A stretch of DNA of 24,836 nucleotides from an uncultured Muribaculaceae bacterium (GCA_910585285.1 CAJUDL010000049.1:1-24836); one strand, 5' to 3'. Positions 7,929 to 15,916 are shown, numbered from the stretch's first letter. The notes: generated by a model not told the origin, from the letters alone. Made by a program: numbers and translations.

Positions 7929-9557
7929 ATGGCTAAATACACACCAAATTTCAAGAATACGGAACCGACTCAGTTCGTTCTTGATGAATACACCTGCGGT
8001 TTCGCGCAGTGTGTCGACAATAACTGGAACTATGCCATCTATGCCCAGAATCCGGATGTGAGCATCTTCCAGAATGAATATAACGCCGGATATGTGCAGG
8101 GAAAGGTTCAGACAGGGAAGATGATACTTGCCACAAGAAACAATTCCTGGTTTAACTTCCTTGTGGGATCAACCCCGCAGGATGCCATATCCATAGAGAT
8201 CAAACCAGAATACCTGCAGGCTGCCGGAGAGACTGTGGCGCAGAATTATAATTATCTGTGTGATCTTGCCGAGAGGGAGAAGGATGATCCCAAGATGCAT
8301 AAAATATTACGTCTGATGTTCCGCCAGCTCGGAATCTATGAAGGGGCTGTGGGTGCCGAGCCGCGCAAGACTGTTTCGCAAGAAGATTTGCGTCTGTCTT
8401 CGTTCCCGGCAGAGCAGAGCGTTCTTGGGGCATATGAGACTCCTCTTACTTTCCTTGACGTGATTTTTATCAACACGCAATACGACCTTTTTGATTGCAT
8501 CGGCGATAAGATTGGGTTGGTAATGGGCTATGGAACCGCTAAGAAACGTCCGGAAACCAAACGCTATTCCTGCACTTCCTTTACAAAAATAATGCCCGAT
8601 CATAATGTGTTCTGGACTCACAACTCCTGGTGTTGCTTTTGGGCGCAATCTTGTGCGGTGACTTACTGCATCGGGTCTGATTTTGTAACGCAGAATGCAA
8701 ACTGTCCCGGTCAGTTCGGTTCGAATACGGATTTCGGCTTCAACGGTAATGGCATAGGATTCAATGAGACAACTCACGTTGACCTTTACAATGAGCCGAA
8801 AGTAAACGGTATCTGGCTTGCCTACCGGTCGGCTGCGGCAGAACAGTTTGCAAGAAATATAGATGAATTCTATGATTTCTGTTCGATGGACAATACCGGT
8901 ACATACCTCAACGGTTATCATATTATCGATTCCAACACAGGGGAGATTGGATTGCTGGATATGAGCTATAATCGTTTTGTGCTTTTCAAATCTGACGGCA
9001 AGAACATTACGATGAAAGATTCAACGGGATACGTGCCGACACATCTTGATTATGACCATCATCTTATCACCCCGACACATATATTCGGAGTGAACCAACC
9101 GGTATCATGGTGGGTTGGATATGAACTCGAGAGCATGAACCTGCGCCCGATGCGCAGAAATCAGTTATGGGATCGTATTGACACTGTAACGGATATGGAA
9201 TCAGCGAAAGATCTGGTGACCTACACGGAAGATCGGGAACCTCTGTCGGTATATGGAAGATGGGATCTCGGTTATGGCACAACGGAAATGCCTCGTGTGC
9301 GTCCTGACGGATCTGTGGATGCCAAGGCTTTCTCCGCCGAAATGATCAAAGAGGTGCTTGCATCTCTCTCAAGGAAGCCTTCGCTGAATGGTGACAAACG
9401 CTCTTTCTGGATGAAGTTCGGAACGGCTCATGTGCGTCATCTGCCGTTTATATGGAGTGAGTCGCAATTCGCTTCCCTTAAAGGGAAAGAGGAGGAAGAT
9501 TGTGTGCCTGACGCTCTCGACGGCAAATGGAATCGTGTTAAAATGTTTATGGAATAA
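7929..9557 (+). CDS. Phospholipase B-like (PLBD family) Ntn hydrolase, copy 2
   Basis: 542 residues, collinear with the preceding gene from NFKNTEP to the shared C-terminus WNRVKMFME, so a tandem duplication. The nucleophile is Cys215 in YSCTSFTKI, followed by VFWTHNSWCCF; NTGTYLNGYHIID, PDGSVDAKAF and LPFIWSES are also kept, so all family landmarks are present. Copy 1 has His-Cys-Ser and copy 2 Ser-Cys-Thr at the cleavage site, and the ~50 residues before it, which form the pro-segment in the family, are the most divergent part. That points to different activation or substrate range. No signal peptide or membrane helix. Last gene of the likely MFS-PLB-PLB operon; converges on ald with a hairpin between. 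Confidence 0.87.
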   Translation: MAKYTPNFKNTEPTQFVLDEYTCGFAQCVDNNWNYAIYAQNPDVSIFQNEYNAGYVQGKVQTGKMILATRNNSWFNFLVGSTPQDAISIEIKPEYLQAAGETVAQNYNYLCDLAEREKDDPKMHKILRLMFRQLGIYEGAVGAEPRKTVSQEDLRLSSFPAEQSVLGAYETPLTFLDVIFINTQYDLFDCIGDKIGLVMGYGTAKKRPETKRYSCTSFTKIMPDHNVFWTHNSWCCFWAQSCAVTYCIGSDFVTQNANCPGQFGSNTDFGFNGNGIGFNETTHVDLYNEPKVNGIWLAYRSAAAEQFARNIDEFYDFCSMDNTGTYLNGYHIIDSNTGEIGLLDMSYNRFVLFKSDGKNITMKDSTGYVPTHLDYDHHLITPTHIFGVNQPVSWWVGYELESMNLRPMRRNQLWDRIDTVTDMESAKDLVTYTEDREPLSVYGRWDLGYGTTEMPRVRPDGSVDAKAFSAEMIKEVLASLSRKPSLNGDKRSFWMKFGTAHVRHLPFIWSESQFASLKGKEEEDCVPDALDGKWNRVKMFME

Positions 9558-9572
9558 TTGGCTCTCAAGCTT

Positions 9573-9630
9573 ATTGCTAATGGCGGATACGGCGGACGCA
9601 TCTTTATGATACGTCTGCCGTATTAGCAAT
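9573..9630. terminator. Hairpin between PLB-like operon and ald
   Basis: Inverted repeat ATTGCTAAT (9573-9581) / ATTAGCAAT (9622-9630) continued by ACGGCGGACGCAT (9589-9601) with ATACGTCTGCCGT (9609-9621), apart from a 7-nt bulge on the left. Lies between convergent stops. It lacks a strong T-run, so its role as an intrinsic terminator is probable rather than certain. Confidence 0.6.
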
Positions 9631-9646
9631 CATAGGTTTCCAAAAA

Positions 9647-10753
9647 TCAAAGTGCAAGAGGTGTATAGGGAAGATTAAAGGCTTCGGCAACTGCTTTATA
9701 GGTTATTTTGCCATCTACCATGTTGACACCCTCTGCAAGACCGGGGTCATTGCGGCATGCTTCCTTCCATCCGAGATCGGCGAGACGAAGGGCATAAGGC
9801 ATTGTGGCGTTGGTGAGAGCCATGGTGGAAGTGTAGGGAACCGCTCCGGGGATATTGGCAACGGCATACTGGATCACATCGTCAACTTCGAAAGTCGGTT
9901 CGGAGTGGGTGGTAGGATGTGTGGTCTCGAAGCATCCGCCCTGGTCAACGGCAACATCGACCATGACGGATCCTTTGCGCATCAGTTTGATCATTTCGCG
10001 GGTAACAAGATGCGGAGCCTTGGCACCGGGTACAAGCACTGATCCGATCACGAGATCTGTGTCGGGAAGTTCCATCTCGATGTTATGACGCGAGGAGAAG
10101 AGGGTTTTCACATTCTTCGGCATAACTTCGGCGCAGTGGCGAAGGGTAGATAGGGAGATGTCGGTAATGGTGACGTCGGCACCAAGACCTGCAGCCATGA
10201 GGGCAGCGTTTTTGCCGACGACTCCGGCTCCAAGTACGAGCACTTTTGCCGGTCTTACTCCGGGAACACCACCGAGTAACACGCCTCTTCCCCCTTGTGG
10301 CTTTTCAAGGAAACGGGCGCCTTCCTGAATAGACATTCTACCAGCCACCTCACTCATAGGCACAAGCAGCGGAAGACGGTGCTCACGGTCAGTAACTGTT
10401 TCATACGCGATACAAACCGCTCCGGATTTCATCATTGCTTCCGTGAGCTCGAGATCGCATGCAAAATGGAAATAGGTGAATACTACCTGATCTTTTCGAA
10501 TAAGAGGATATTCAGGTTTGATAGGCTCTTTAACCTTGATAATCATCTCCGCTTGTGCGTATACATCTTCAATAGCGGGAAGGATTGCGGCACCTGCGGC
10601 AACGTATTCCTCGTCTGAGAATCCGCTGCCTTCTCCGGCAGTGTGCTGAACGAACACTTCGTGACCGTGTGCCACAAGTTCTTTCACTCCCGCCGGCGTG
10701 GCGCCTACTCGGTTTTCATTGTTTTTGATTTCTTTAGGGATTCCAATTTTCAT
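9647..10753 (-). CDS. ald: Alanine dehydrogenase
   Basis: NAD-dependent, reversible oxidative deamination of L-alanine to pyruvate and ammonium; cytoplasmic, usually hexameric. The 368 residues fit. Known catalytic positions of the family are at the expected numbers: Arg15 in ENRVGATP, Lys75 in KVKEP, His96 in TYFHFA. The nucleotide-binding glycine motif is LGAGVVGKNAA at residues 174-184, and the later VDVAVDQGGCFETTHPT segment is typical. Start ATG at 10753. It is transcribed alone, towards the PLB-like genes. If those release alanine or an alanine-like amine this enzyme could use it, but nothing in the sequence shows that. A phased repeat array lies directly upstream (10779-10848). Confidence 0.95.
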   Translation of the reverse strand: MKIGIPKEIKNNENRVGATPAGVKELVAHGHEVFVQHTAGEGSGFSDEEYVAAGAAILPAIEDVYAQAEMIIKVKEPIKPEYPLIRKDQVVFTYFHFACDLELTEAMMKSGAVCIAYETVTDREHRLPLLVPMSEVAGRMSIQEGARFLEKPQGGRGVLLGGVPGVRPAKVLVLGAGVVGKNAALMAAGLGADVTITDISLSTLRHCAEVMPKNVKTLFSSRHNIEMELPDTDLVIGSVLVPGAKAPHLVTREMIKLMRKGSVMVDVAVDQGGCFETTHPTTHSEPTFEVDDVIQYAVANIPGAVPYTSTMALTNATMPYALRLADLGWKEACRNDPGLAEGVNMVDGKITYKAVAEAFNLPYTPLAL

Positions 10754-10778
10754 GGTAGTATGGATTTAGGTTAAAGGA

Positions 10779-10848
10779 TCATGAACCGTATGTTCATGAC
10801 ACAGTGAGACCACATGTTCATGACATTATAAGATTGCGTGTTCATGAC
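10779..10848. repeat. Phased TGTTCATGAC repeats upstream of ald
   Basis: TGTTCATGAC occurs at 10791, 10815 and 10839, exactly 24 bp apart, with unrelated sequence between. The first copy also forms an inverted repeat with TCATGAAC at 10779-10786 (5-bp spacer). The array sits 26-95 bp before the ald start. Regular spacing near two helical turns plus the palindrome suggests an operator bound cooperatively by a regulator. A decayed direct-repeat array is the alternative. Confidence 0.6.
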
Positions 10849-10886
10849 GCGGTAAATTTATAAAATCGGAATCGGATTGCAAATAA

Positions 10887-10914
10887 AATTTATATGTTTT
10901 GCGGCATATAAATT
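10887..10914 (-). terminator. Terminator hairpin after the RHH/DUF6155 pair
   Basis: Perfect 10-bp stem AATTTATATG (10887-10896) / CATATAAATT (10905-10914), loop of 8, three bases past the stop of the minus-strand gene. On that strand it is followed by TTTTATTTG, a modest U-tract. Confidence 0.55.
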
Positions 10915-10917
10915 AAT

Positions 10918-11430
10918 TTACCACCAGCTTCGCCAGCCGCGACGCGAGGGTCGGTCGCCACGACGGAAGAGGTCTTTAAGTTCTTCGCGTGTTCGTTCGA
11001 GTCGCAAACCGAATAAATCTTCGAGGGCATGGCTCTCAATGTAAGCTTCTGTTTCTGCGATGAACTTATCAACGCGTGTTTCATGGCTCATGATGCGTCG
11101 GCGTTCCGACAGCCAGAGGTGATAAAGTTCGAGCACATAAAGCATCAGGTCGGCAGTCTTTTCAGGGTCGATGCATAGGGAATTGAAATATTTAATGCGC
11201 GTCTTGATGTCGGTAAATGCTGGACTTTTACGCGGTTTACCATCGGAGATGAAGAAAATCTTAAATATCTTCTGCTTATACTTATCCAGTTCCTTGTCGG
11301 CATCAGGATTGATCCAGAACTCAAGATATTCCTTAGCTTCAGGACGCGCGTCATAGAGCTCGCAGATAATCTCCGCGAGTCCTTCTCTGTCGATCTCCTT
11401 AAGAGCTTTTTTTAATCCTGCCTTTGACAC
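10918..11430 (-). CDS. DUF6155-like hypothetical protein
   Basis: 170-residue, mostly alpha-helical, highly charged soluble protein without signal peptide or membrane helix. The N-terminus (SKAGLKKALKEIDREGLAEIICELY) and the EYLEFWINPDADKELDKYKQKIFKIFF stretch resemble my recollection of the DUF6155 family; function unknown. The C-terminus is unusually Arg/Trp-rich (RRGDRPSRRGWRSWW), which could bind nucleic acid; that is inference. The start is a GTG at 11430, the only start codon that includes the conserved SKAGLKK segment. It lies 23 bp behind an RHH antitoxin-like gene and probably shares its promoter, occupying the position where a RelE/YafQ-type toxin is usually found. Confidence 0.65.
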   Translation of the reverse strand: MSKAGLKKALKEIDREGLAEIICELYDARPEAKEYLEFWINPDADKELDKYKQKIFKIFFISDGKPRKSPAFTDIKTRIKYFNSLCIDPEKTADLMLYVLELYHLWLSERRRIMSHETRVDKFIAETEAYIESHALEDLFGLRLERTREELKDLFRRGDRPSRRGWRSWW

Positions 11431-11453
11431 AATCCTAAATTTATTATTTGATC

Positions 11454-11711
11454 TTATTCCGATAGTATGGATTTTTCCATAGCCTCAATGGAAGTCATGT
11501 CAAGTTCCGGAGCATTGCGCAATGCTCCGCTTTCAGCTTCTTTCATTGCTGCTAAAGTCACAGCATTCGGTTCATGGTATGCAGCGTCAAGTAACAATGT
11601 CTCAACATAATTGTTACGGCTTCGGTTTTGACGTTTTGCCATTTGTTTTAGCTTTTCAATAAGCTCAATAGAAAGTCTGAAACTTTGATTCTTCTTTATT
11701 GTAATATCCAT
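11454..11711 (-). CDS. Ribbon-helix-helix antitoxin-like DNA-binding protein
   Basis: 85 residues. Residues ~9-45 (SFRLSIELIEKLKQMAKRQNRSRNNYVETLLLDA) have the strand-helix-helix pattern of RHH regulators. The second half (PNAVTLAAMKEAESG, then LDMTSIEAMEKSI) is the toxin-binding type tail seen in Bacteroidales RelB/YafQ-antitoxin proteins. No RelE, YafQ or HigB-like toxin is adjacent; the next gene is DUF6155-like. It is therefore either an orphan antitoxin kept as a regulator or half of an unusual pair. RHH antitoxins normally repress their own promoter, and paired AATATATT sites overlap the promoter region here (11732-11767). Start ATG at 11711. Confidence 0.72.
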   Translation of the reverse strand: MDITIKKNQSFRLSIELIEKLKQMAKRQNRSRNNYVETLLLDAAYHEPNAVTLAAMKEAESGALRNAPELDMTSIEAMEKSILSE

Positions 11712-11731
11712 ATTGATATTATTTTATACAG

Positions 11732-11767
11732 CAAAGTTACTACAAATATATTACATAACAATATATT
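11732..11767 (-). promoter_or_regulatory. Promoter and possible RHH operator
   Basis: On the minus strand 11732-11739 reads TAACTTTG, an exact TAnnTTTG -7 element, with ATTG (11758-11761) 18 bp upstream as a near -33 box. 11743-11750 gives a second -7 match. Two identical palindromic octamers AATATATT (11745-11752, 11760-11767), 15 bp apart, overlap the promoter and suit autoregulation by the RHH protein. Confidence 0.5.
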
Positions 11768-11847
11768 TTACCATGAAGTTTCGGTTAGAAATATCTTATA
11801 ATGTTCTCCAATCGTGAATTTAATAACACAACTACAAGTCGAGTATA

Positions 11848-13407
11848 TTAATCTAATTTGATTTCCCATGATCCCTTCTTTGTCGCTCCTTTACGACAAA
11901 GAAATACGCCTTTTGATTCAAGTTGTTTGCGTTGGTTTCTTAGTGCTGATACGGTTATCTTTAGTTTGAATGCCAGATCGTTAAATGTTATATTAGGGAA
12001 AAGCTTTACAATTTTTAATAGCTCTAATTGTATATCAGATAGGTTTCTTTGTCGCAGTTCTTTGTCGTAATTGTCAGTTTCTTTGTTGTTTTCTTTGTCG
12101 TGGTTATTGACTTCTTTGTCGTTGAAGAAGATGGTAGAGATACCATCTTCTCCTTCATGACAAGGAATGCGGACGAGGAAGGAGAGACGGTCTTCATCAG
12201 TCTCAAAAGTGGCAGCCGGTGAACCATTAAGGGCTAACTCTCGCTGAATTGTTGGTATACCGGTGTTGCGACCTTCCGTCAGTGACAATTCTTTCAAAAA
12301 TTCACCAAGACGGCGATTCCGGTAATAACGGCTAACCATACGCTGACCCTTTTTGATAGCATCCATTGGTATGGATCGGTCAGGACCTGTGGAACTGGAT
12401 ATGGTTATTTCGTATGGCTGAACTTCAACAACAATAGGAGTACGAGAGCGATAGTCACGATGATAGAATGCATTACAAATGGCTTCTTCCAATGCTTTCT
12501 CAGGATAGTTGAAGATTCGTTTACTCGGTCCTGAGTCCTGTTTGATGACATGGAGCTGAATCACCATTGTACGCAGATAACGCATGGTTTCCTCAATCAT
12601 CTGAGGTACTGTTCCTCGGATTGGAGGAACTTCTTTGAAATTACGTGGGTTCTCAAATATCCCCTCAGGGAAAATAACAATCTCTACATGCGTATAAGGG
12701 AAGAACTTTTCCGGGTTGGGGCAGAACATCATTGCTGCCACATTCTTGATTATACGGTGCTCTTTCGGACCAACAAATAGATCCATCTGTTCTAGAATAG
12801 ACTCAAGACTATTTCTATTAAAATCGCTGGCAAGTTTACTCCCTATCTTTTGAAGATAGTCGAGAACATGAACGCCGGAAATAGCATTTATGCTTATTTC
12901 AGGATTGCCACGATCATCAAACGGCACACGATTAGCCAGGTCCCGAAGTTCATCAAGAACGTAGCCTTTTGCCTCAATCGAGGAAGAGCCGGAGCGGATA
13001 TAACACTTTCTCGGGGGATTGTTTTTCGAAGTAACGTATTCCGGCACATCATAAGGACGGTTGATACCGGACGGACACCATATAACAATAATATTCTTAC
13101 CGTCGACCACCAATGGCTCAGTGCGTGGAAGATAGTATGGATTAATCCTATTGTTGAAATTGGTCATATCTTTCAAAATGGTATCAATCTGTTCCGTTGG
13201 CACCCCGGAGACAGGTCGTTTGGCAACTCCATTTCCCTCTTCGACTCCGACAAGAATATAGCCGCCACCGATATTGTCGAAATCGTTGGCAAACGCACAG
13301 ACAGAACGATATATTCTATCCGGGTTCCATCCTTTCTTGAACTCAATCCTATTGGATTCAACTTTTCTCTGCCTTAGCAAATCTTCAACATTTATCGGTA
13401 ATGCCAT
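11848..13407 (-). CDS. AlbA_2 (Schlafen-type) ATP-binding regulator
   Basis: 519-residue cytoplasmic protein. Residues ~15-130 form an AlbA_2 domain: ESNRIEFKKGW, then SVCAFAND and IGGGYILVGVEE. Residues ~290-410 match the HATPase_c_4 type region that follows it in this family (ALEEAICNAFYHRDYR, then GRNTGIPTIQREL). The C-terminal ~60 residues are a winged-helix-like domain (SDIQLELLKIVKLFPNITFNDLAFKLKI). Between them is a low-complexity Asn/Asp/Lys/Glu linker (NDKEVNNHDKENNKETDNYDKE, about residues 428-449) encoded by repeated CTTTGTCGT-like units. Annotated in genomes as putative transcriptional regulator or ATP-binding protein; real role unknown. It is monocistronic and has no partner suggesting a defence system. 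Confidence 0.82.
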   Translation of the reverse strand: MALPINVEDLLRQRKVESNRIEFKKGWNPDRIYRSVCAFANDFDNIGGGYILVGVEEGNGVAKRPVSGVPTEQIDTILKDMTNFNNRINPYYLPRTEPLVVDGKNIIVIWCPSGINRPYDVPEYVTSKNNPPRKCYIRSGSSSIEAKGYVLDELRDLANRVPFDDRGNPEISINAISGVHVLDYLQKIGSKLASDFNRNSLESILEQMDLFVGPKEHRIIKNVAAMMFCPNPEKFFPYTHVEIVIFPEGIFENPRNFKEVPPIRGTVPQMIEETMRYLRTMVIQLHVIKQDSGPSKRIFNYPEKALEEAICNAFYHRDYRSRTPIVVEVQPYEITISSSTGPDRSIPMDAIKKGQRMVSRYYRNRRLGEFLKELSLTEGRNTGIPTIQRELALNGSPAATFETDEDRLSFLVRIPCHEGEDGISTIFFNDKEVNNHDKENNKETDNYDKELRQRNLSDIQLELLKIVKLFPNITFNDLAFKLKITVSALRNQRKQLESKGVFLCRKGATKKGSWEIKLD

Positions 13408-13584
13408 AATTCTGTTGTTAATTTGAAGGTAAAATTAGCAAATTATTTCATTAATGCGAATTTTCTACCAACCATTATAATGACCGTATCAGCGTATTAA
13501 TATATTTCTTAATATATTTCCTCAATGTTGGCTGAAACCTTATCGTCCTCATTATCTACATCCTCTTGCTATCCGCTATTTGTG

Positions 13585-13605
13585 TTCATTGAGATGGGCA
13601 ATGAA
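13585..13605 (-). terminator. Weak hairpin after spmAB
   Basis: TTCATTG / CAATGAA 7-bp stem with a 7-nt loop, 18 bp past the stop of the minus-strand gene. No U-tract follows. The rest of 13408-13622 is A/T-rich noncoding sequence with a short direct repeat TTAATATATTTC (13497-13520) and nothing else recognisable. Confidence 0.35.
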
Positions 13606-13622
13606 ATCTATATTTCAGGGTT

Positions 13623-14849
13623 TTAGAAGAAGAGGTAGGCGACGGCGATGGCGGCGATGGCGCCGGTGATGTCGGCGAGGAGGGCGTAGCCGGCGGCGTA
13701 GCGTGTCTTGGAGACACCGACCGAGCCGAAGTAGACGGCGAGGATATAGAAGGTGGTGTCGGTGGAGCCTCTGACGGCTGCGGCGAGTTTGCTGACAAAT
13801 GCGTCTGCGCCGTTGGTCTTCATCACGTCGAGCATCATAGCGCAACTGCCACTTCCGCTAAGCGGTTTCATGAGCATTGTGGGCAGTGCTCCGACCCACT
13901 GCGTGTCGAAGCCAAGCCATGCAACAAGACTCTCTACCCAGCCTGTGAATATGTCGAGAGCCCCGGAGGCGCGGAACATTCCGATCGCCACGAGTATTGC
14001 GACGAGGTAGGGGATGATCATGACAGCAGTCTTGAAACCCTCTTTCGCTCCTTCGATGAAGACATCGTATACACGCAGTTTGCGGCGTATGCCGGCGAGA
14101 ATAAAGGCGATGATTACGCTGAAGAGGATGAGGTTCGCACCGAAGGTGCTGTAGAGCTGCACTTTCTCCGCTGGAAGATTGGCGAAGAAATAGGTTATCC
14201 CGCCAACAAGAATGGCAATGGCGCCAAGCCAGCTCCAGATCACGCGATCCATGCGGATGCGTTGCTTGATGCATAGTGCCGTGAGACCGACGATGGTAGC
14301 TATGGCTGTGGCTATCAGAATAGGGATGAATATGTCTGTGGGATTTGACGCACCGCCTTGGGCACGATACATCATGATGCTGATAGGTATCAGGCAGAGT
14401 CCGGAGCTGTTGAGCACCAGAAACATTATCATCGCATCGGTGGCAGTGTCTTTTTTGTCGTTGAGGCTTTGCATCTCCTGCATAGCCTTGAGTCCCATGG
14501 GGGTGGCGGCGTTGTCAAGGCCGAGCATATTGGCGGATATGTTCATGAAGATCGCTCCCATGGCAGGATGCCCTTTGGGTATTCCCGGGAAGAGACGGGA
14601 AAAGAACGGGCTGATGAGACGTCCGAAGAATTCTACAACTCCAGCCCGTTCTCCAATTTTCATTATTCCCAACCACAATGTTAGAACTCCTGTGAGTCCT
14701 AAGGAGATCTCAAAGGCGAACGCCGCCTGATCGAAAGAGGCGTTCATGATATCGCTCCATACCTGCAGGTCACCTCCCCAAAGACTGCGTCCGGCAGCCA
14801 TAAGAAAGGCGATAAGGAAAAACGATATCCAGATCCAGTTGAGAACCAT
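13623..14849 (-). CDS. SpmA-SpmB fusion, nucleoside-recognition (Gate) membrane protein
   Basis: 408-residue integral membrane protein. The N-terminal half resembles SpmA (SLGLTGVLTLWLGIMKIGERAGVVEFFGRL; MGAIFMNISANMLGLDNAATPMGLKAM) and the C-terminal half SpmB (GFKTAVMIIPYLVAILVAIGMFRASGALD; LMKPLSGSGSCAMM). These are separate spore maturation genes in Bacillus; the fused form is common in non-sporulating Bacteroidetes, where the function is unknown. The paired Gate domains suggest a transporter for a small solute. The start ATG at 14849 lies 2 bp behind the trpS stop, so it is translated from the same mRNA. The 3' end is G+C-rich with a compositional run of GCGATGGCGGCGATGGCG. Confidence 0.85.
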   Translation of the reverse strand: MVLNWIWISFFLIAFLMAAGRSLWGGDLQVWSDIMNASFDQAAFAFEISLGLTGVLTLWLGIMKIGERAGVVEFFGRLISPFFSRLFPGIPKGHPAMGAIFMNISANMLGLDNAATPMGLKAMQEMQSLNDKKDTATDAMIMFLVLNSSGLCLIPISIMMYRAQGGASNPTDIFIPILIATAIATIVGLTALCIKQRIRMDRVIWSWLGAIAILVGGITYFFANLPAEKVQLYSTFGANLILFSVIIAFILAGIRRKLRVYDVFIEGAKEGFKTAVMIIPYLVAILVAIGMFRASGALDIFTGWVESLVAWLGFDTQWVGALPTMLMKPLSGSGSCAMMLDVMKTNGADAFVSKLAAAVRGSTDTTFYILAVYFGSVGVSKTRYAAGYALLADITGAIAAIAVAYLFF

Positions 14850-14851
14850 TC

Positions 14852-15916
14852 CTAAAACCTTCGTATCCCCATTATCTCGCGGACGTCCTTGAGGGTCTTG
14901 GCTGCGTATTCGCGGGTGCGCTCAGCTCCCTGGCGAACTACGCGCGAGAGGTATTCTTCGTTGTTGCGGATGTCGAGAATGCGTTCGCGGATGGGCAAAG
15001 TCACTTTCAGGATATCCTCGGCAAGCTGTTTCTTCAGGTCTCCATAGCGGATCGAGCAATCGGCGTATGCATCGCGGAAATGAGTCACTACATCCGGTGC
15101 GGAAACAAGTTCAAGAAGTGTGAAAAGATTTTTTATAGGCTCGCTCATTTCTGAGTTGGGTGTCTGGGGACCCTCGTCGGTAACGGCACGCATCACTTTC
15201 TTGCGGAGTGTTTTCTCGTCGTCGATGAGATAGATGCAGTTGCCCTCGCTTTTACCCATCTTTCCTGTACCGTCAAGACCAGGCACTTTCACCGCCTGAC
15301 CTCCGAAATTGAAGTTGACGGGCTCGCCGAAATATTCAGTCTTATAGAATGAGTTGAAGCGGCGTGCGAAGCGGCGTGTGAGTTCAAGGTGCTGCTCCTG
15401 GTCTTTACCAACGGGCACATAATCTGCATGGTGGATCAGAATGTCGACAGCCATGAGTGTAGGATAGGTGAGGAGACCGGCGTTTACACGCTGGTTTGTC
15501 TGATTGCCGATGATCTCCTTTTCAATCTCGTCGCTGTCGGAGGTGATGCCGAGGCATTTACGCGCCTTGTCTTTGAAAGAAGTCGTGCGCATAAGTTCAC
15601 CGATACCTACGTGCATATTCATAAGAAGATACATTTCCGAAATCTCGGGAATGTCGCTCTGAACGTAGATGGTGTTCTTATCCGGATCAAGTCCTGCGGC
15701 AAGATATTCTGCAAGAATGTTTTTCACATTTTCGTGGAGAATATCTGGATCGGGGGCTGTGGTGAGAGCATGAAGGTCAGCAACGAAATAACGACAGTCG
15801 TAATCATCCTGCATGCGAACGAATTTTGAGAGTGCACCGTAATAATTGCCAAGGTGAAGGTTGCCGGTTGCACGGATGCCACTCAGCACTATTTTTTTAT
15901 CTTTATTCTCTTCCAT
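14852..15916 (-). CDS. trpS: Tryptophanyl-tRNA synthetase
   Basis: Class Ic aminoacyl-tRNA synthetase charging tRNA-Trp. 354 residues, slightly longer than the ~330 of many bacteria because of a charged N-terminal lead (MEENKDKK). The HIGH-type motif is TGNLHLGNYYG (residues 17-27, HLGN). The KMSKS-type motif is KMGKS at 219-223 within GTGKMGKSEGN. AIDMLxHHADxVPVGxDQxQHLELxR-type sequence is present around 155-181. First gene of a two-gene unit with spmAB. The promoter is probably the minus-strand TAATTTTG at 15940-15947. Confidence 0.97.
   Translation of the reverse strand: MEENKDKKIVLSGIRATGNLHLGNYYGALSKFVRMQDDYDCRYFVADLHALTTAPDPDILHENVKNILAEYLAAGLDPDKNTIYVQSDIPEISEMYLLMNMHVGIGELMRTTSFKDKARKCLGITSDSDEIEKEIIGNQTNQRVNAGLLTYPTLMAVDILIHHADYVPVGKDQEQHLELTRRFARRFNSFYKTEYFGEPVNFNFGGQAVKVPGLDGTGKMGKSEGNCIYLIDDEKTLRKKVMRAVTDEGPQTPNSEMSEPIKNLFTLLELVSAPDVVTHFRDAYADCSIRYGDLKKQLAEDILKVTLPIRERILDIRNNEEYLSRVVRQGAERTREYAAKTLKDVREIMGIRRF

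Noticed and set aside
8307..8921. 204-codon minus-strand ORF opposite PLB-like copy 2
   Set aside because: Opposite the catalytic core of a recognised enzyme; no start context, motif or partner.
10791..10848. CRISPR mini-array from the TGTTCATGAC repeats
   Set aside because: The repeats are only 10 bp with 14-bp gaps, far below CRISPR repeat and spacer sizes; an operator array is more likely.
11848..13407. Schlafen/AlbA_2 protein as part of an anti-phage island
   Set aside because: No associated nuclease, helicase, integrase or defence gene in the neighbourhood; AlbA_2 regulators are common stand-alone genes in Bacteroidales.
13623..14849. Evidence for sporulation from SpmA/SpmB homology
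   Set aside because: Fused SpmAB proteins are widespread in non-sporulating Bacteroidetes; no other sporulation gene is here.
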